A stretch of DNA of 64,000 bases from Microbacterium sulfonylureivorans (GTDB lineage: Bacteria > Actinomycetota > Actinomycetes > Actinomycetales > Microbacteriaceae): the NCBI RefSeq assembly GCF_003999995.1, contig NZ_RJAD01000003.1:372001-436000 (forward strand). Reading direction: 5' to 3'. The notes beneath the pieces are model-generated. The model was not told the DNA's origin. It worked only from the letters and a program-made list of their open reading frames with translations, and made no database searches. The position numbers and the translations under genes are program-made. This document shows positions 1 to 8,706 of the stretch, piece after piece. Positions within the stretch are counted from its first letter, which is position 1; each line of letters begins with the position of its first letter.

Positions 1-137
1 ACGTACGTCGCGCCCTCGACCCGCTCGGCCGGAACCGACCGTGCCACCGAGACCACCGTGTGGCCGCGGCTCACCGCCTCGGCGACGATGTTGCTGCCGG
101 CGTAGCCGGTTCCTCCGATGACGGCGATACGTGCCAT
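1..137 (-). CDS. NAD(P)-binding oxidoreductase, partial (N-terminus only)
   Basis: The gene runs off the left edge; only the first 45 codons from an ATG at 137 are present. They read MARIAVIGGTGYAGSNIVAE and then a second strand ending VVSVAR, which is the Rossmann GGTGYAG nucleotide-binding loop typical of NmrA-like or atypical short-chain dehydrogenase proteins that act on NAD(P)H-linked substrates in the cytoplasm. AAAGGGAG lies a few bases upstream as a ribosome binding site. The substrate cannot be judged from this fragment. It lies downstream of rlmB on the same strand. Confidence 0.75.
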   Translation of the reverse strand, partial: MARIAVIGGTGYAGSNIVAEAVSRGHTVVSVARSVPAERVEGATY

Positions 138-203
138 GGTCTCCCTTTCGACGGATACGTCAGGCCCAAGTCGGGCCGTCGGCGATTCATTCCCATGAAT
201 GCG

Positions 204-221
204 CCGGATGACGGCATCCGG
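204..221 (-). terminator. hairpin right after rlmB
   Basis: CCGGATG and CATCCGG form a perfect 7-bp stem around a 4-nt loop, starting on the base next to the rlmB stop codon. No clear T-run follows, so it may be a 3' stabilising hairpin or a weak terminator. Confidence 0.45.
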
Positions 222-1211
222 TCAGCTGTCCTTCTGGGCGCGGACTGTCGCGACCTGGTAGAGCGCGACGGATGCCGCGATCCCCGCGTTGAGCGACTCC
301 GTCGCGCCCGAGATCGGGATCGACACGATCTGGTCGCAGGTCTCGGTCACCAGGCGGGAGAGGCCCTTGCCCTCGGACCCGACGACGATGACGACGGGAC
401 GGTCGGCGAGCTCGAGCGTGGGGAGCGACACATCGCCGCCGCCGGCGAGCCCGAGGATGAACACGCCCTGCTTCTTGAACTCCTTGAGCATCGACGTCAG
501 ATTCGCCGCGATCGCCACGGGGATGCGGGCCGCCGCGCCGGCGCTGGTCTTCCACGCCGCGGAGTTGACGCTCGCCGACCGGCGCTGCGGCACGATCACG
601 GCGTGCCCGCCGAAGGCAGCGGTGGAGCGGATGATCGCGCCGAGGTTGCGGGGGTCGGTGATCCCGTCGAGGGCGACGAACAGCGGCGTCTCGCCCGACT
701 CGATCACGTTCTCGAGCAGGTCCTGCGGGTGGGCGTACTCGTACGGCGGCACCTTGAGCGCGACGCCCTGGTGCACGCCGTCGAAGCCGGCCATGCGGTC
801 CAGCTCGGGCCGGGTGACCTCGAGCACGGGGATGTCGCGGTGCGTGGCGATCGACAGCATCTCCTTGACGCGGTCGTCCATCTCCACGCGCTGGGCGATG
901 TAGAACGCCGTCGCCGGGATCTTTGCGCGCAGGGCCTCGAGCACCGAGTTGCGGCCGGTGACCGTCTCGGTGTCGTCTTCCTTCTTCGCCCGCGGAGCGC
1001 GGTTCTGGGTCGACCCCGGGGGCCGGCCCTTGCCGCCGGCCGCGGCATACCGCTCAGCGGCGGCCTTGCGCTTGCCGGCGGGGTGCCACGCGCGGTCCTC
1101 GGCCTTGGGGGTCGGTCCGCGACCTTCGAGGGAGCGCTTGTTCTTGCCGCCGGTGCCCTTCGTGGGCTTCTTGCCGCCCTTAGCGGCGCCGGGGCGTCCT
1201 GGCTTTGCCAT
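222..1211 (-). CDS. rlmB: 23S rRNA (guanosine-2'-O-)-methyltransferase RlmB (SpoU/TrmH family)
   Basis: Transfers a methyl group from SAM to a ribose 2'-OH of 23S rRNA in the peptidyl-transferase region (family knowledge). The 329-aa protein has a Lys/Arg/Gly-rich basic N-terminal extension of about 80 residues, an RNA-binding substrate domain starting near TGRNSVLEALRA, and the SPOUT knot at the C-terminus with motif 1 (NLGAIIRSTAAFG), motif 2 (VGSEGKGLS) and motif 3 (IPISGATESLNAGIAASVAL). The ATG is preceded by AAAGGAAA. It lies 39 bp downstream of cysS on the same strand, a common actinobacterial pairing. The long basic leader is usual for actinobacterial members. Confidence 0.93.
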   Translation of the reverse strand: MAKPGRPGAAKGGKKPTKGTGGKNKRSLEGRGPTPKAEDRAWHPAGKRKAAAERYAAAGGKGRPPGSTQNRAPRAKKEDDTETVTGRNSVLEALRAKIPATAFYIAQRVEMDDRVKEMLSIATHRDIPVLEVTRPELDRMAGFDGVHQGVALKVPPYEYAHPQDLLENVIESGETPLFVALDGITDPRNLGAIIRSTAAFGGHAVIVPQRRSASVNSAAWKTSAGAAARIPVAIAANLTSMLKEFKKQGVFILGLAGGGDVSLPTLELADRPVVIVVGSEGKGLSRLVTETCDQIVSIPISGATESLNAGIAASVALYQVATVRAQKDS

Positions 1212-1250
1212 GAGATTTCCTTTCCGGCCGGGCTCCGCCCGGCAGGCTCG

Positions 1251-2717
1251 CTAGTGCGAGCCGAACGTTTCGCGGGCCACCGGTGCGCCGGGCTCGGCGC
1301 CGACGAGACTCCAGTGCGTGCCGTCCGGCCCGTCTTCGAGGGCGATGCCGGCCGCCGCGATCGCGTCGCGGATGCTGTCGGCCGCCGCCCAGTCCTTCGC
1401 GGCCCGCGCGTCGGCGCGCTGGACCAGCATCGTCTGCACGAGGGCGTCGAGAGCGGATGCCTCGGCCGAGGCATCCGTCGACGTCCAGTGAGGGTCGAGG
1501 GGGTCGATCCCGAGGAGACCTGTCATGACGGCCACATCGGCGAACGCCGAGACGACGGCGTCGCGGTCGCCCGCGTCGAGGGCGGAGTTGCCCTCGCGCA
1601 CGGTCTCATGGATCACGGCGAGCGCCTGCGGCACGCCGAGGTCGTCGTCCATAGCTGCGGCGAACCGCGCGGGGACGGCACCGTCGATGCGCAGGTCGTC
1701 GCCGCTCTGGAGGGTGCGCACGGTGCGCTGCAGGAACGTGCGGATGCGGTCGACCGCGGCCTCCGCCTCATCGAAGCCCTTGTCGGACACGTCGAGGCTC
1801 GAGCGGTAGTGCGCCGCGGCGAGCGCGTAGCGCACCACGAGCGGATCTCGATCGCGCAGCGCGTCCGCGGCGAGCACGAAGTTGAACAGCGACTTCGACA
1901 TCTTCTGGCCCGCGACGGTGACAAGGCCGTTGTGCATCCAGTACCGCGCGAAGCCGTCGCCGGCCGCGGTGGACTGGGCGAGCTCGTTCTCATGGTGGGG
2001 GAAGCGCAGATCGAGGCCACCACCGTGGATGTCGAACTCGGCGCCGAGGTAGCGCCGCGACATCGCCGAGCACTCGATGTGCCAGCCCGGGCGTCCCGGA
2101 CCCCACGGAGACTCCCAGGTCGCCGAGGACGGCTCGTCGGGCTTGGTGCCCTTCCACAGCGCGAAGTCACGCGGGTCGCGCTTGCCGCGCGGGTCTGCGT
2201 CGGCCGCCGGCTCCATCGCGTCGAGGCTCTGGCGGGTCAGCTCGCCGTACTGCGGCCATGACCGCACATCGAAGTACACGTCGCCCGCGGCATCCGAGCC
2301 GGCCGGCGCGGTGTAGGCGTGCCCGGCGGCGATGAGGCGCTCGATCAGCTCCTGCATCTGCGGGATCGACGCGGTCGCGCGCGGTTCGTATGTGGGGGGA
2401 AGGATGCCGATCGCGGCGTAGGCCCGCGTGAACTCGAGCTCCATGCGGTAGGCCAGGGCCCACCACGGCTCGCCGTCGAGGGCGTTCGCGAGGACCTTGT
2501 CGTCGATGTCGGTGACGTTGCGCACGAACGTCACGCGACCGAAGCGGTGGGCGAGCCAGCGGCGGAGGATGTCGAAGCTGAGGGCACCCCGGAGGTGACC
2601 GATGTGGGGTCCGGACTGCACCGTCGGACCACAGACGTACACGGTCACGTTTCCGGGTTCGACGGGTACGAAGTCGCGCAGGGCCTGCGCCTTGCTGTCG
2701 TAGAGCTGAACCGTCAC
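1251..2717 (-). CDS. cysS: Cysteinyl-tRNA synthetase
   Basis: Charges tRNA-Cys with cysteine in the cytoplasm. This is a class I synthetase of 488 aa, a normal length. The sequence shows the zinc-ligand Cys29 in VYVCGPTVQ, the HIGH motif (PHIGHLRG, about residues 37-44), further zinc-site residues in WHIECSAMS and HHENELAQS, and the KMSKS loop ([11 protein letters not shown]). The start is GTG, with no good Shine-Dalgarno sequence. A TAGGCT hexamer 6 nt upstream suggests a leaderless mRNA. The gene is followed closely by rlmB. Confidence 0.95.
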   Translation of the reverse strand: MTVQLYDSKAQALRDFVPVEPGNVTVYVCGPTVQSGPHIGHLRGALSFDILRRWLAHRFGRVTFVRNVTDIDDKVLANALDGEPWWALAYRMELEFTRAYAAIGILPPTYEPRATASIPQMQELIERLIAAGHAYTAPAGSDAAGDVYFDVRSWPQYGELTRQSLDAMEPAADADPRGKRDPRDFALWKGTKPDEPSSATWESPWGPGRPGWHIECSAMSRRYLGAEFDIHGGGLDLRFPHHENELAQSTAAGDGFARYWMHNGLVTVAGQKMSKSLFNFVLAADALRDRDPLVVRYALAAAHYRSSLDVSDKGFDEAEAAVDRIRTFLQRTVRTLQSGDDLRIDGAVPARFAAAMDDDLGVPQALAVIHETVREGNSALDAGDRDAVVSAFADVAVMTGLLGIDPLDPHWTSTDASAEASALDALVQTMLVQRADARAAKDWAAADSIRDAIAAAGIALEDGPDGTHWSLVGAEPGAPVARETFGSH

Positions 2718-2723
2718 CGCACC

Positions 2724-2729
2724 AGCCTA
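2724..2729 (-). promoter_or_regulatory. -10 element of cysS, leaderless type
   Basis: TAGGCT on the minus strand sits exactly 6 nt before the GTG start, so the transcript would begin at or next to the start codon. Confidence 0.5.
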
Positions 2730-2792
2730 CCGGCGGCCACCTGTGCGACCGGGGTGTGACGGCACCCTGCGGATTCCCGGTACAACTGGAGG

Positions 2793-3728
2793 GTGCTCCA
2801 CGTCCTCGCCGTCCTCGCCGCCGCCGTCCTGTTCGGCACGACCGGCACGTCGCAGGCGCTCGGCCCAGAGGGCACCACTCCCCTGTCGATCGGCGTCATG
2901 CGCATGGTGATCGGCGGCACCGGGCTCGCGGTGATCGCGTTCCTCCTGGCCGCCCGCCACGCCCGCCGCCGCCCGGTCGATGCCGCGGCTCCCCCACGTC
3001 CGGGGATCCGCCCGATGTCGCTCATGGTGCTGACCGGCGCATGCCTCGCGATCTACCAGCCCCTGTTCTTCCTCGGCACGTCGCTCAACGGCGTCGCCGT
3101 CGGAACCGTCGTCGCGCTCGGGTCCGCTCCGATCCTCGCCGGACTCCTCGAATGGGCGCTCACGCGACGGATTCCCACCCCCACCTGGATGGGAGCGACG
3201 GCGCTGGCGACCCTCGGCGTGGTGCTGCTCGGACTCGGCGGCGAGGCGGGTGGCGCAGGCGGCACGGACCCGGTCGGCCTCCTCGGCTCGATCGGCGCGG
3301 GCGCCTCGTTCGCAGTGATCGCCAACGCCCAGCGACGCCTGCTCGACGAGGGCTGGGACCCGTTCACCGTCGTGGGCGCGATGGGCGCGAGCTCCGCCGT
3401 CCTGTGCGCCTTCGCCGTGCCGTTCGTGGACCTCGCCTGGCTCGGCACCACGAGCGGGCTCGTCATGGCCCTCTGGCTGGGCCTCGCGACGATCTCGGTC
3501 GCCTACGTGCTGTTCACCTGGGGCCTCAGCGGGCTCACGGCGGCGACCGCGGCGACGCTGACGCTCGGCGAGCCGCTGACCGCCAGCATCCTGGGTATCA
3601 CCGTGCTCGACGAGCGGCTGTCGGCACTGGCGATCGTCGGCCTCGTGGTGCTCGCCGGCGGCCTCGCGCTGCTCGCGTGGGGCTCGCGCTCGGCTCGCGA
3701 CCCGAAGCCGTACGCGATCGAGGCGTGA
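2793..3728 (+). CDS. EamA/DMT-family transporter
   Basis: A 311-aa membrane protein with about ten hydrophobic segments arranged as two EamA repeats (roughly residues 3-140 and 160-300), the layout of the drug/metabolite transporter superfamily that exports small metabolites or amino acids. The repeat signature appears as LFGTTGTSQALGPEG at the start and TAATAATLTLGEPLTASILG near the end, the conserved E-P pair of the second repeat. The start is GTG, directly preceded by TGGAGG and, 6 nt upstream, TACAAC. It is divergent from cysS. The substrate is unknown. Confidence 0.85.
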   Translation: MLHVLAVLAAAVLFGTTGTSQALGPEGTTPLSIGVMRMVIGGTGLAVIAFLLAARHARRRPVDAAAPPRPGIRPMSLMVLTGACLAIYQPLFFLGTSLNGVAVGTVVALGSAPILAGLLEWALTRRIPTPTWMGATALATLGVVLLGLGGEAGGAGGTDPVGLLGSIGAGASFAVIANAQRRLLDEGWDPFTVVGAMGASSAVLCAFAVPFVDLAWLGTTSGLVMALWLGLATISVAYVLFTWGLSGLTAATAATLTLGEPLTASILGITVLDERLSALAIVGLVVLAGGLALLAWGSRSARDPKPYAIEA

Positions 3729-3770
3729 CGAAACCTGCACGCAACGCGCGGGTGGCACACTGGCTGAGAC

Positions 3771-4238
3771 ATGGAAGCGACCATCCAGATCCGGCCGGAC
3801 GACCTCCGCGGCGCCCCCACGCGGCGTCTCATCGCGTTCCACCTCGAGGGCATGCACGACACCTCTCCGCCTGAGAGCGTCCACGCCCTCGACGCCGAGG
3901 CCCTGCAGGACCCGACCGTCTCGTTCTGGTCGGCGTGGATCGGCGACGATCTCGCCGGCATCGGCGCGCTCAAGGAGATCGACGGCTCGCGCGGCGAGCT
4001 GAAGTCGATGCGCGTGGACGACCGGTTCCGCGGTTTCGGCGTCGGCCGGGCGCTGCTGCGTCACATCATGGCCGACGCTCGCGGACGGGGCATGACCAGC
4101 CTGTGGCTCGAGACGGGCAGCACCGACGACTTCCTGCCCGCGCAGCGCCTTTACGAGAGCGAGGGGTTCACGGTGTGCGGCCCGTTCGAGGGCTACGTGC
4201 TCGACCCGTTCTCGATCTTCATGACGCGCGCGCTCTGA
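3771..4238 (+). CDS. GNAT-family N-acetyltransferase
   Basis: 155 aa. The acetyl-CoA binding core is seen as SMRVDDRFRGFGVGRALLRH (motif A, Q/R-x-x-G-x-G/A type), followed by SLWLETG and the C-terminal LYESEGFTVCGPF strand typical of YitI/ElaA-like GNAT enzymes. It would transfer an acetyl group from acetyl-CoA to an amine of a small molecule or protein. It lies 42 bp after the EamA gene on the same strand, possibly co-transcribed, and is convergent with ispDF. The acceptor substrate cannot be told. Confidence 0.85.
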   Translation: MEATIQIRPDDLRGAPTRRLIAFHLEGMHDTSPPESVHALDAEALQDPTVSFWSAWIGDDLAGIGALKEIDGSRGELKSMRVDDRFRGFGVGRALLRHIMADARGRGMTSLWLETGSTDDFLPAQRLYESEGFTVCGPFEGYVLDPFSIFMTRAL

Positions 4239-4262
4239 TCCGATCCGGCTGGGCCGGGCGTG

Positions 4263-5468
4263 TCAGGCGCGTACGACGAGCGCGACCGCGAACGCGGCGA
4301 CGCCCTCGCTCCGCCCGGTGAAGCCGAGACCGTCGGTCGTCGTCGCCGACACCGACACCGGCGCGCCGCCGAGCGCTGCCGACAGCGCCGCCTCGGCCTC
4401 GCCGCGGCGTGCGGCGAAGCGCGGCCGGTTGGCCTGCACCTGCACCGACACGTTGCCGACCCGCCAGCCCGCCTCGCCGAGGAGGCCCAGCGTGCGTGCC
4501 AGGAAGACGTCGGCGTGCGCGCCCGCGTACTCGGGGTGGTCGGTGCCGAAGTGGGTCCCGATGTCGCCGAGTCCGGCTGCGGCCAGCAGCGCGTCGACGA
4601 TCGCGTGGGCGACCGCGTCTCCATCGGAATGTCCCGACAGCGCCCGCTCGCCGGGCCATTCGAGACCGGCGAGCCACAGGGTGCCGTCGCCGCCGAAGGC
4701 GTGCACGTCGGTGCCGAGCCCGACCCGTGGGATCGCGACGGGGTGCTCGAGCCCTGCGGAGGCGGGCAGGATCGGCCGCTCCGCGACGAGGGAACGGGCG
4801 CGGTCGAGGTCTGCCGCGGTGGTGATCTTGAAGGCGAGCGGATGCCCCTCCACCGCCTCGATCTCGTGTCCGGCGTCTGCGACGAGTGCGGCGTCGTCGG
4901 TGAATTCGCCCGTCGCCGTGCGGTAGGCCGCGTCGAGGACGTCTCGCCGGAAGCCCTGCGGAGTCTGCGCCGCCGACAGCTCGGAGCGGTCGACGGCGCC
5001 GACGATCCGCGGGCCGTCGACACGCTTGATCGTGTCGACTACCGGCAGCACCGGCACGACTCCGGCACGGCCGGAGTCGATCGCGGCCACGACCCGCTCG
5101 AAGACTTCGGGAGGGGTGAGCGCCCGCGCCGCGTCGTGCACGAGAACGATCTCGACGTCGCCCCACAGCGCGGAGAGGCCCGCCTGCACGGACTCCTGCC
5201 GGGTCGCACCGCCGACGACGATCGTCACGACGTCGCGGCGGTCACCCGACGCGTCGAGCGCCTCGCTCAGCGCGTCGCCCTCGCGGCCCGCAGGGGCCAC
5301 GACCACGACCTGCGCGTACGGTCCGGCGAACACGCGCTCGAGCGCGTGGCGCAGGATCGTGTGCTCGTCGATGCCGACGAACCCCTTCGGGGCGCCGGCT
5401 CCGAGGCGCGTGCCGGAGCCTGCCGCAACGACGATGATGCCGACGCGGGGTACGGGTGCGATGGTCAC
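4263..5468 (-). CDS. ispDF: Bifunctional IspD/IspF of the MEP isoprenoid pathway
   Basis: A fusion of 2-C-methyl-D-erythritol 4-phosphate cytidylyltransferase (residues about 1-225) and MECDP synthase (about 245-401), two non-consecutive steps of isoprenoid precursor synthesis. The IspD part shows [19 protein letters not shown] (CTP loop) and [13 protein letters not shown]. The IspF part shows the metal ligands in GLGTDVHAF and [19 protein letters not shown], plus [19 protein letters not shown]. The start is GTG. Its likely -10 (TAGATT) overlaps the carD stop codon 6 nt upstream. Such fusions occur in some actinobacteria and proteobacteria. Confidence 0.95.
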   Translation of the reverse strand: MTIAPVPRVGIIVVAAGSGTRLGAGAPKGFVGIDEHTILRHALERVFAGPYAQVVVVAPAGREGDALSEALDASGDRRDVVTIVVGGATRQESVQAGLSALWGDVEIVLVHDAARALTPPEVFERVVAAIDSGRAGVVPVLPVVDTIKRVDGPRIVGAVDRSELSAAQTPQGFRRDVLDAAYRTATGEFTDDAALVADAGHEIEAVEGHPLAFKITTAADLDRARSLVAERPILPASAGLEHPVAIPRVGLGTDVHAFGGDGTLWLAGLEWPGERALSGHSDGDAVAHAIVDALLAAAGLGDIGTHFGTDHPEYAGAHADVFLARTLGLLGEAGWRVGNVSVQVQANRPRFAARRGEAEAALSAALGGAPVSVSATTTDGLGFTGRSEGVAAFAVALVVRA

Positions 5469-5474
5469 CCGATG

Positions 5475-5480
5475 AATCTA
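5475..5480 (-). promoter_or_regulatory. -10 element of ispDF, overlapping the carD stop codon
   Basis: TAGATT on the minus strand ends 6 nt before the ispDF GTG. Its TAG is also the carD stop codon. ispDF may therefore have its own leaderless transcript besides read-through from carD. Confidence 0.4.
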
Positions 5481-5960
5481 GCTTGCGAGAACCTCGTCGA
5501 GGATGACGCTGGCCTTCTCCTCGTCGGTCTTCTCTGCGAGCGCGAGCTCCGAGATGAGGATCTGCTTCGCCTTGGCGAGCATCCGCTTCTCACCGGCCGA
5601 GAGCCCGCGGTCCTGATCGCGGCGCCAGAGGTCGCGCACGACCTCGCTCACCTTGATCACATCGCCCGAGGCGAGCTTCTCGAGGTTCGCCTTGTAGCGG
5701 CGGGACCAGTTCGTCGGCTCCTCCGTGAAGGGGGCGCGCAGCACCTCGAAGACCTTGTCGAGACCCTCTTTGCCGATCACGTCGCGGACGCCGACCAGGT
5801 CGACGTTCTCAGCGGGGACCTCGATGATGAGGTCTCCCTGCGTGACGTTGAGCTTCAGGTACTTCTTGGTCTCGCCCTTGATGATCCGGTCTTTGACCTC
5901 GATGATCGTTGCCGCGCCGTGGTGGGGGTAAACGACCGTCTCGCCAACCTCAAAAAGCAT
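5478..5960 (-). CDS. carD: CarD-family RNA polymerase-binding regulator
   Basis: 160 aa, the same size as mycobacterial CarD. It binds the RNA polymerase beta subunit and steadies open complexes at rRNA and other promoters (family knowledge). The N-terminal Tudor-like RNAP-interaction domain reads [19 protein letters not shown]. The C-terminal helical DNA-binding domain contains [17 protein letters not shown], with the conserved WxRR tryptophan. The ATG at 5960 is chosen over the frame opening at 6005 because AAAGGA lies 9 nt upstream and family members start here. carD next to ispD/ispF is a common actinobacterial arrangement. Confidence 0.95.
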   Translation of the reverse strand: MLFEVGETVVYPHHGAATIIEVKDRIIKGETKKYLKLNVTQGDLIIEVPAENVDLVGVRDVIGKEGLDKVFEVLRAPFTEEPTNWSRRYKANLEKLASGDVIKVSEVVRDLWRRDQDRGLSAGEKRMLAKAKQILISELALAEKTDEEKASVILDEVLAS

Positions 5961-5986
5961 GGAGTTATGTCCTTTCGGCAACCTCC

Positions 5987-5992
5987 AGGATA
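5987..5992 (-). promoter_or_regulatory. possible -10 element of carD
   Basis: TATCCT on the minus strand about 27 nt before the carD ATG. It would give a short leader carrying the AAAGGA ribosome binding site. No convincing -35 was found. Confidence 0.3.
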
Positions 5993-6106
5993 CCACAGGC
6001 GACATACGCTAAGGTTCTCCGCCCCGGGGCCCGGGACAGCGCACTGCGGCGGTGACGGCGAACCCATAGAATGCTGAGGAAGCCGTCATCCGTCCTGGGA
6101 GGATCT

Positions 6107-6580
6107 GTGAACTCGCGCCTCATCGCATCGATCGCCGTCGGAGCCGCGCTGGCCCTCGGCACGACCGGTTGCGCCATGATCTCGCCGCAGGCGACGACGA
6201 TCGAGTACTCCGCGGCCGAGGGCGTGAACGTCTACGACGCCGGCCCGCTCGATGTCCGCAACGCGTTCATCGTGGCCAACGAAGACGGCTCCGAGGGCAA
6301 CTTCGTCGCCGCCATCGTGAACCAGACCGACGAGTCCCACACCCTGCGCATCGAGCTCGGCGAGGGGTCGTCCACGATCCCGCTGACGGTACGGGTGCCG
6401 GCGAACACGACGATCAGCCTCGGCGCCGACGGCGAAGACCCGATCCTCGTCCAGAACCTCGACACCCCGGCCGGCGCCGACATCCCCGGCTACTTCCAGT
6501 CCGGTGACGGCGACGGCACGCTCACGTCGGTGCCCGTCCTCGACGGCGAGCTGCCGTACCTCGCACCACTGGTGCCCTGA
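6107..6580 (+). CDS. Small secreted lipoprotein of unknown function
   Basis: 157 aa from a GTG at 6107. This start is preferred over the ATG at 6071 because GGGAGGA lies 3 nt upstream and it puts the signal peptide at the very N-terminus. The leader ends in the lipobox LGTTGC, so the protein should be a lipid-anchored envelope protein. The mature part is predicted beta-rich, with an Ig-like pattern (RNAFIVANEDGSEGNFVAAI, then LTVRVPANTTISLG). It resembles conserved actinobacterial lipoproteins often found beside regX3 or carD genes, but I do not recognise a function. It is convergent with regX3. Confidence 0.8.
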   Translation: MNSRLIASIAVGAALALGTTGCAMISPQATTIEYSAAEGVNVYDAGPLDVRNAFIVANEDGSEGNFVAAIVNQTDESHTLRIELGEGSSTIPLTVRVPANTTISLGADGEDPILVQNLDTPAGADIPGYFQSGDGDGTLTSVPVLDGELPYLAPLVP

Positions 6581-6590
6581 CCCTCGACGA

Positions 6591-6624
6591 GAAGCCCGCC
6601 CCGCGCATCGCGGAGGCGGGCTTC
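6591..6624. terminator. bidirectional terminator between the lipoprotein and regX3
   Basis: GAAGCCCGCC and GGCGGGCTTC form a 10-bp perfect stem around a 14-nt loop in the 60-bp gap between the two convergent genes. Confidence 0.8.
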
Positions 6625-6640
6625 TTCGCGCCGAGGCGGC

Positions 6641-7324
6641 TCAGCCCTCGAAGCGGTACCCGAGCCCCCGCACGGTGACGAGCATCTCGGGCGCGCTGGG
6701 GTTCTCCTCGATGCGCGAGCGGATGCGCTTGATGTGCACGTCGAGCGTCTTCGTGTCGCCGAAGTAGTCGCTCCCCCACACGCGGTCGATGAGCTGCCCG
6801 CGGGTCAGCACACGGCCGGCGTTGCGCATGAGCACCTCGAGGAGCTCGAATTCCTTCAGGGGCATGCTGATCTCGCCCCCTGCGACCGCGACCGTGTGGC
6901 GGTCGATGTCGAGCACGACACGGCCCCCTTCGAGCACGCGGTCGTCGAGGTCGGAGTCGACCTGCGAGAAGCGGCGCAGCACGGCGCGCATGCGGGCGAG
7001 CAGCTCGCGGGCCGAGTACGGCTTCGTGACATAGTCGTCGGCTCCGAGCTCGAGCCCCACGACGATGTCGACCTCGGAGTCCTTGGCGGTCAGCATGATG
7101 ATGGGCACGGTCGAGGTGGTGCGGATCTGCCGGCACACCTCGGTCCCCGGCATCCCGGGCAGCATGAGGTCGAGCAGGACGATGTCGGCACCGCGCTCAC
7201 GGAACGCCGCGAGCGCTGCGGGGCCGTCTTCGGCGATCTCGACCTCGTACCCTTCGCGGCGCAGCAGGTAGGCCAGCGGGTCGGCGAGGTCGGGCTCGTC
7301 CTCCACGATCAGGACGCGGGTCAT
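6641..7324 (-). CDS. regX3: Two-component response regulator RegX3 (phosphate response)
   Basis: 227-aa OmpR-type regulator. The receiver domain (residues 1-115) has the acidic pocket E8-D9, phospho-acceptor Asp52 (VLLDLMLPG) and the TAKDSE switch lysine. The C-terminal winged helix carries FELLEVLMRNAGRVLTRGQL and YFGDTKTLDVHIKRIRSRIEE. The ATG at 7324 overlaps the senX3 stop by 4 bp (ATGA). Placement beside senX3, phoU and gpmA matches the mycobacterial phosphate-sensing locus, so it probably controls pst and phoU through the PHO-box-like repeats found upstream of both. Confidence 0.92.
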   Translation of the reverse strand: MTRVLIVEDEPDLADPLAYLLRREGYEVEIAEDGPAALAAFRERGADIVLLDLMLPGMPGTEVCRQIRTTSTVPIIMLTAKDSEVDIVVGLELGADDYVTKPYSARELLARMRAVLRRFSQVDSDLDDRVLEGGRVVLDIDRHTVAVAGGEISMPLKEFELLEVLMRNAGRVLTRGQLIDRVWGSDYFGDTKTLDVHIKRIRSRIEENPSAPEMLVTVRGLGYRFEG

Positions 7325-8538
7325 ACGGGTTCTCCGTTCGTGGGGATGGGTCGGGAGGCTTCCGCCGTCGCGCGCTTCTTCTTGCGGCCGCGCTTGGGAG
7401 CGTGGTCCTCGACGGGTGCGGGGATCTCGGGGAGCCGGATCGTGAACGTCGACCCGCGGCCCGGACGCGACCACAGCCGGACCTCGCCGCCGTGACGCTG
7501 CACGGCGTGCTTGACGATCGACAGGCCCAGGCCGCTGCCGCCGGTGCGGCGCGCGCGTGCCGGGTCGGCGCGGTAGAAGCGCTCGAACACGCGGTCCTGA
7601 TCGCCCTCCGCGATGCCGATGCCGCGATCGGTGACGGCGATCTCGACGACGCCCTCCACGAGCTTCACGCCGACGCCGACGCTCGACCCCTTCGGCGAAT
7701 ACGCGATGGCGTTGGAGATGAGATTGCCGACGGCCTCGCTGAGCACTTGGGCGTCGCCGCGGACGTAGAGCCCGCGCTTGCCGCCCCTGACCACCTCGAC
7801 GCCGGCGGAGTCCGCCTGGATCGCGTGCGCGTCGAGGGCCGCGGCGACGACCTCGTCGACCGACACGTCTCGGTCCTCGGTCAGCTCGTCCGACGCCTGC
7901 AGGCGCGACAGGTTCATGATCCGCGACGTGAGCAGGGCGAGCCGGTTGGCCTCGGCCGTCAGCCGGGCCGTGAAGATGCGCACCTGCGGCGGATCGTCGG
8001 CGGCGGACTCGATGGCCTCGGCGAGCAGGCTCACGGCGCCCACCGGAGTCTTCAGCTCGTGACTCGTATTGGCGACGAAGTCGCGGCGCATCTGCTCCAC
8101 GCGCTCGCGTTCGGTGATGTCGCGGAGCACGAGGAGCGTGAGCCGCGGCGAGATGCGTGTGGCCCGCACGACGACCAGGCGCGGCTCGGCGGGTGGTGCG
8201 CCGCGTCGCAGGCGCATGGTCTCGGTGGCGGGAGCGGTCTCGGAGCGCGCTGCGCGGGCGACCCCCCGCAGCTGGTCGTCGGGCACCGACCGGCCCTCGA
8301 CGAAGTGGAACGGGCCCGCGGCAGCAGACGCGGCGAGCACGGTGAACGAGGCGTCGACGACGACGGCCGCGTCATCCATCCCGTGCAGCACCTCGCGCAC
8401 TCCCTCGGGAATCGCGAGCGACGTCTCCGTCCGTGCGCGGTCCCGCGCACGCAGCGAGGTCGCGACGACCGCGGAGATCGAGCCCCCGATGACGATTCCG
8501 GTGAGGAGGGCGAGCAGCGCGAGCTGCGTCGTATCCAT
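7321..8538 (-). CDS. senX3: Sensor histidine kinase SenX3
   Basis: 405 aa. One N-terminal membrane segment (about residues 5-27) is followed by a PAS-like region (55-145). The HisKA box is FVANTSHELKTPVGA with phospho-His160, and the HATPase domain has NLISNAIAYSPKG (N box), DRGIGI (G1) and GGSGLGLSIVK (G2). It phosphorylates RegX3 and is thought to sense phosphate flux through Pst/PhoU. The ATG at 8538 is chosen because the longer open frame runs antisense through phoU. A TACGCT hexamer 6 nt upstream suggests leaderless translation. Confidence 0.93.
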   Translation of the reverse strand: MDTTQLALLALLTGIVIGGSISAVVATSLRARDRARTETSLAIPEGVREVLHGMDDAAVVVDASFTVLAASAAAGPFHFVEGRSVPDDQLRGVARAARSETAPATETMRLRRGAPPAEPRLVVVRATRISPRLTLLVLRDITERERVEQMRRDFVANTSHELKTPVGAVSLLAEAIESAADDPPQVRIFTARLTAEANRLALLTSRIMNLSRLQASDELTEDRDVSVDEVVAAALDAHAIQADSAGVEVVRGGKRGLYVRGDAQVLSEAVGNLISNAIAYSPKGSSVGVGVKLVEGVVEIAVTDRGIGIAEGDQDRVFERFYRADPARARRTGGSGLGLSIVKHAVQRHGGEVRLWSRPGRGSTFTIRLPEIPAPVEDHAPKRGRKKKRATAEASRPIPTNGEPV

Positions 8539-8544
8539 GGCACC

Positions 8545-8550
8545 AGCGTA
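8545..8550 (-). promoter_or_regulatory. -10 element of senX3, leaderless type
   Basis: TACGCT on the minus strand ends 6 nt before the senX3 ATG. No Shine-Dalgarno sequence is present. Confidence 0.5.
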
Positions 8551-8608
8551 GAGGGCCGCGAGCGGCGGGGACCGACCAGGGCGGGGAGTCCGCGAGGACC
8601 GCCGGGTA

Positions 8609-8641
8609 CTATTCACCGCGGCGGCACCGTCCGTTAACCTT
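8609..8641 (+). promoter_or_regulatory. PHO-box-like triple 11-bp repeat between senX3 and phoU
   Basis: Three head-to-tail 11-bp units, CTATTCACCGC, GGCGGCACCGT and CCGTTAACCTT, are in strict 11-bp phase. The outer units match the GTTCACC core of actinobacterial PHO boxes at 6 of 7 positions each; the middle one matches only weakly. The array is 66 bp before the phoU start and about 70 bp before senX3, suitable for control of one or both. It is the probable RegX3 (PhoP-type) binding site. Confidence 0.6.
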
Positions 8642-8706
8642 CGCTGGCGACAATCGCCAGGGTCGCGGTGGCGGATGCCTGCCCGGATCAGGAAAGGTGC
8701 GTCGGA

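Noticed and set aside
60..2261. Long plus-strand frame of 733 codons across the left end
   Set aside because: It is antisense to rlmB and cysS, whose motifs are intact, and its translation is an Arg/Asp/His-rich shadow typical of high-GC DNA.
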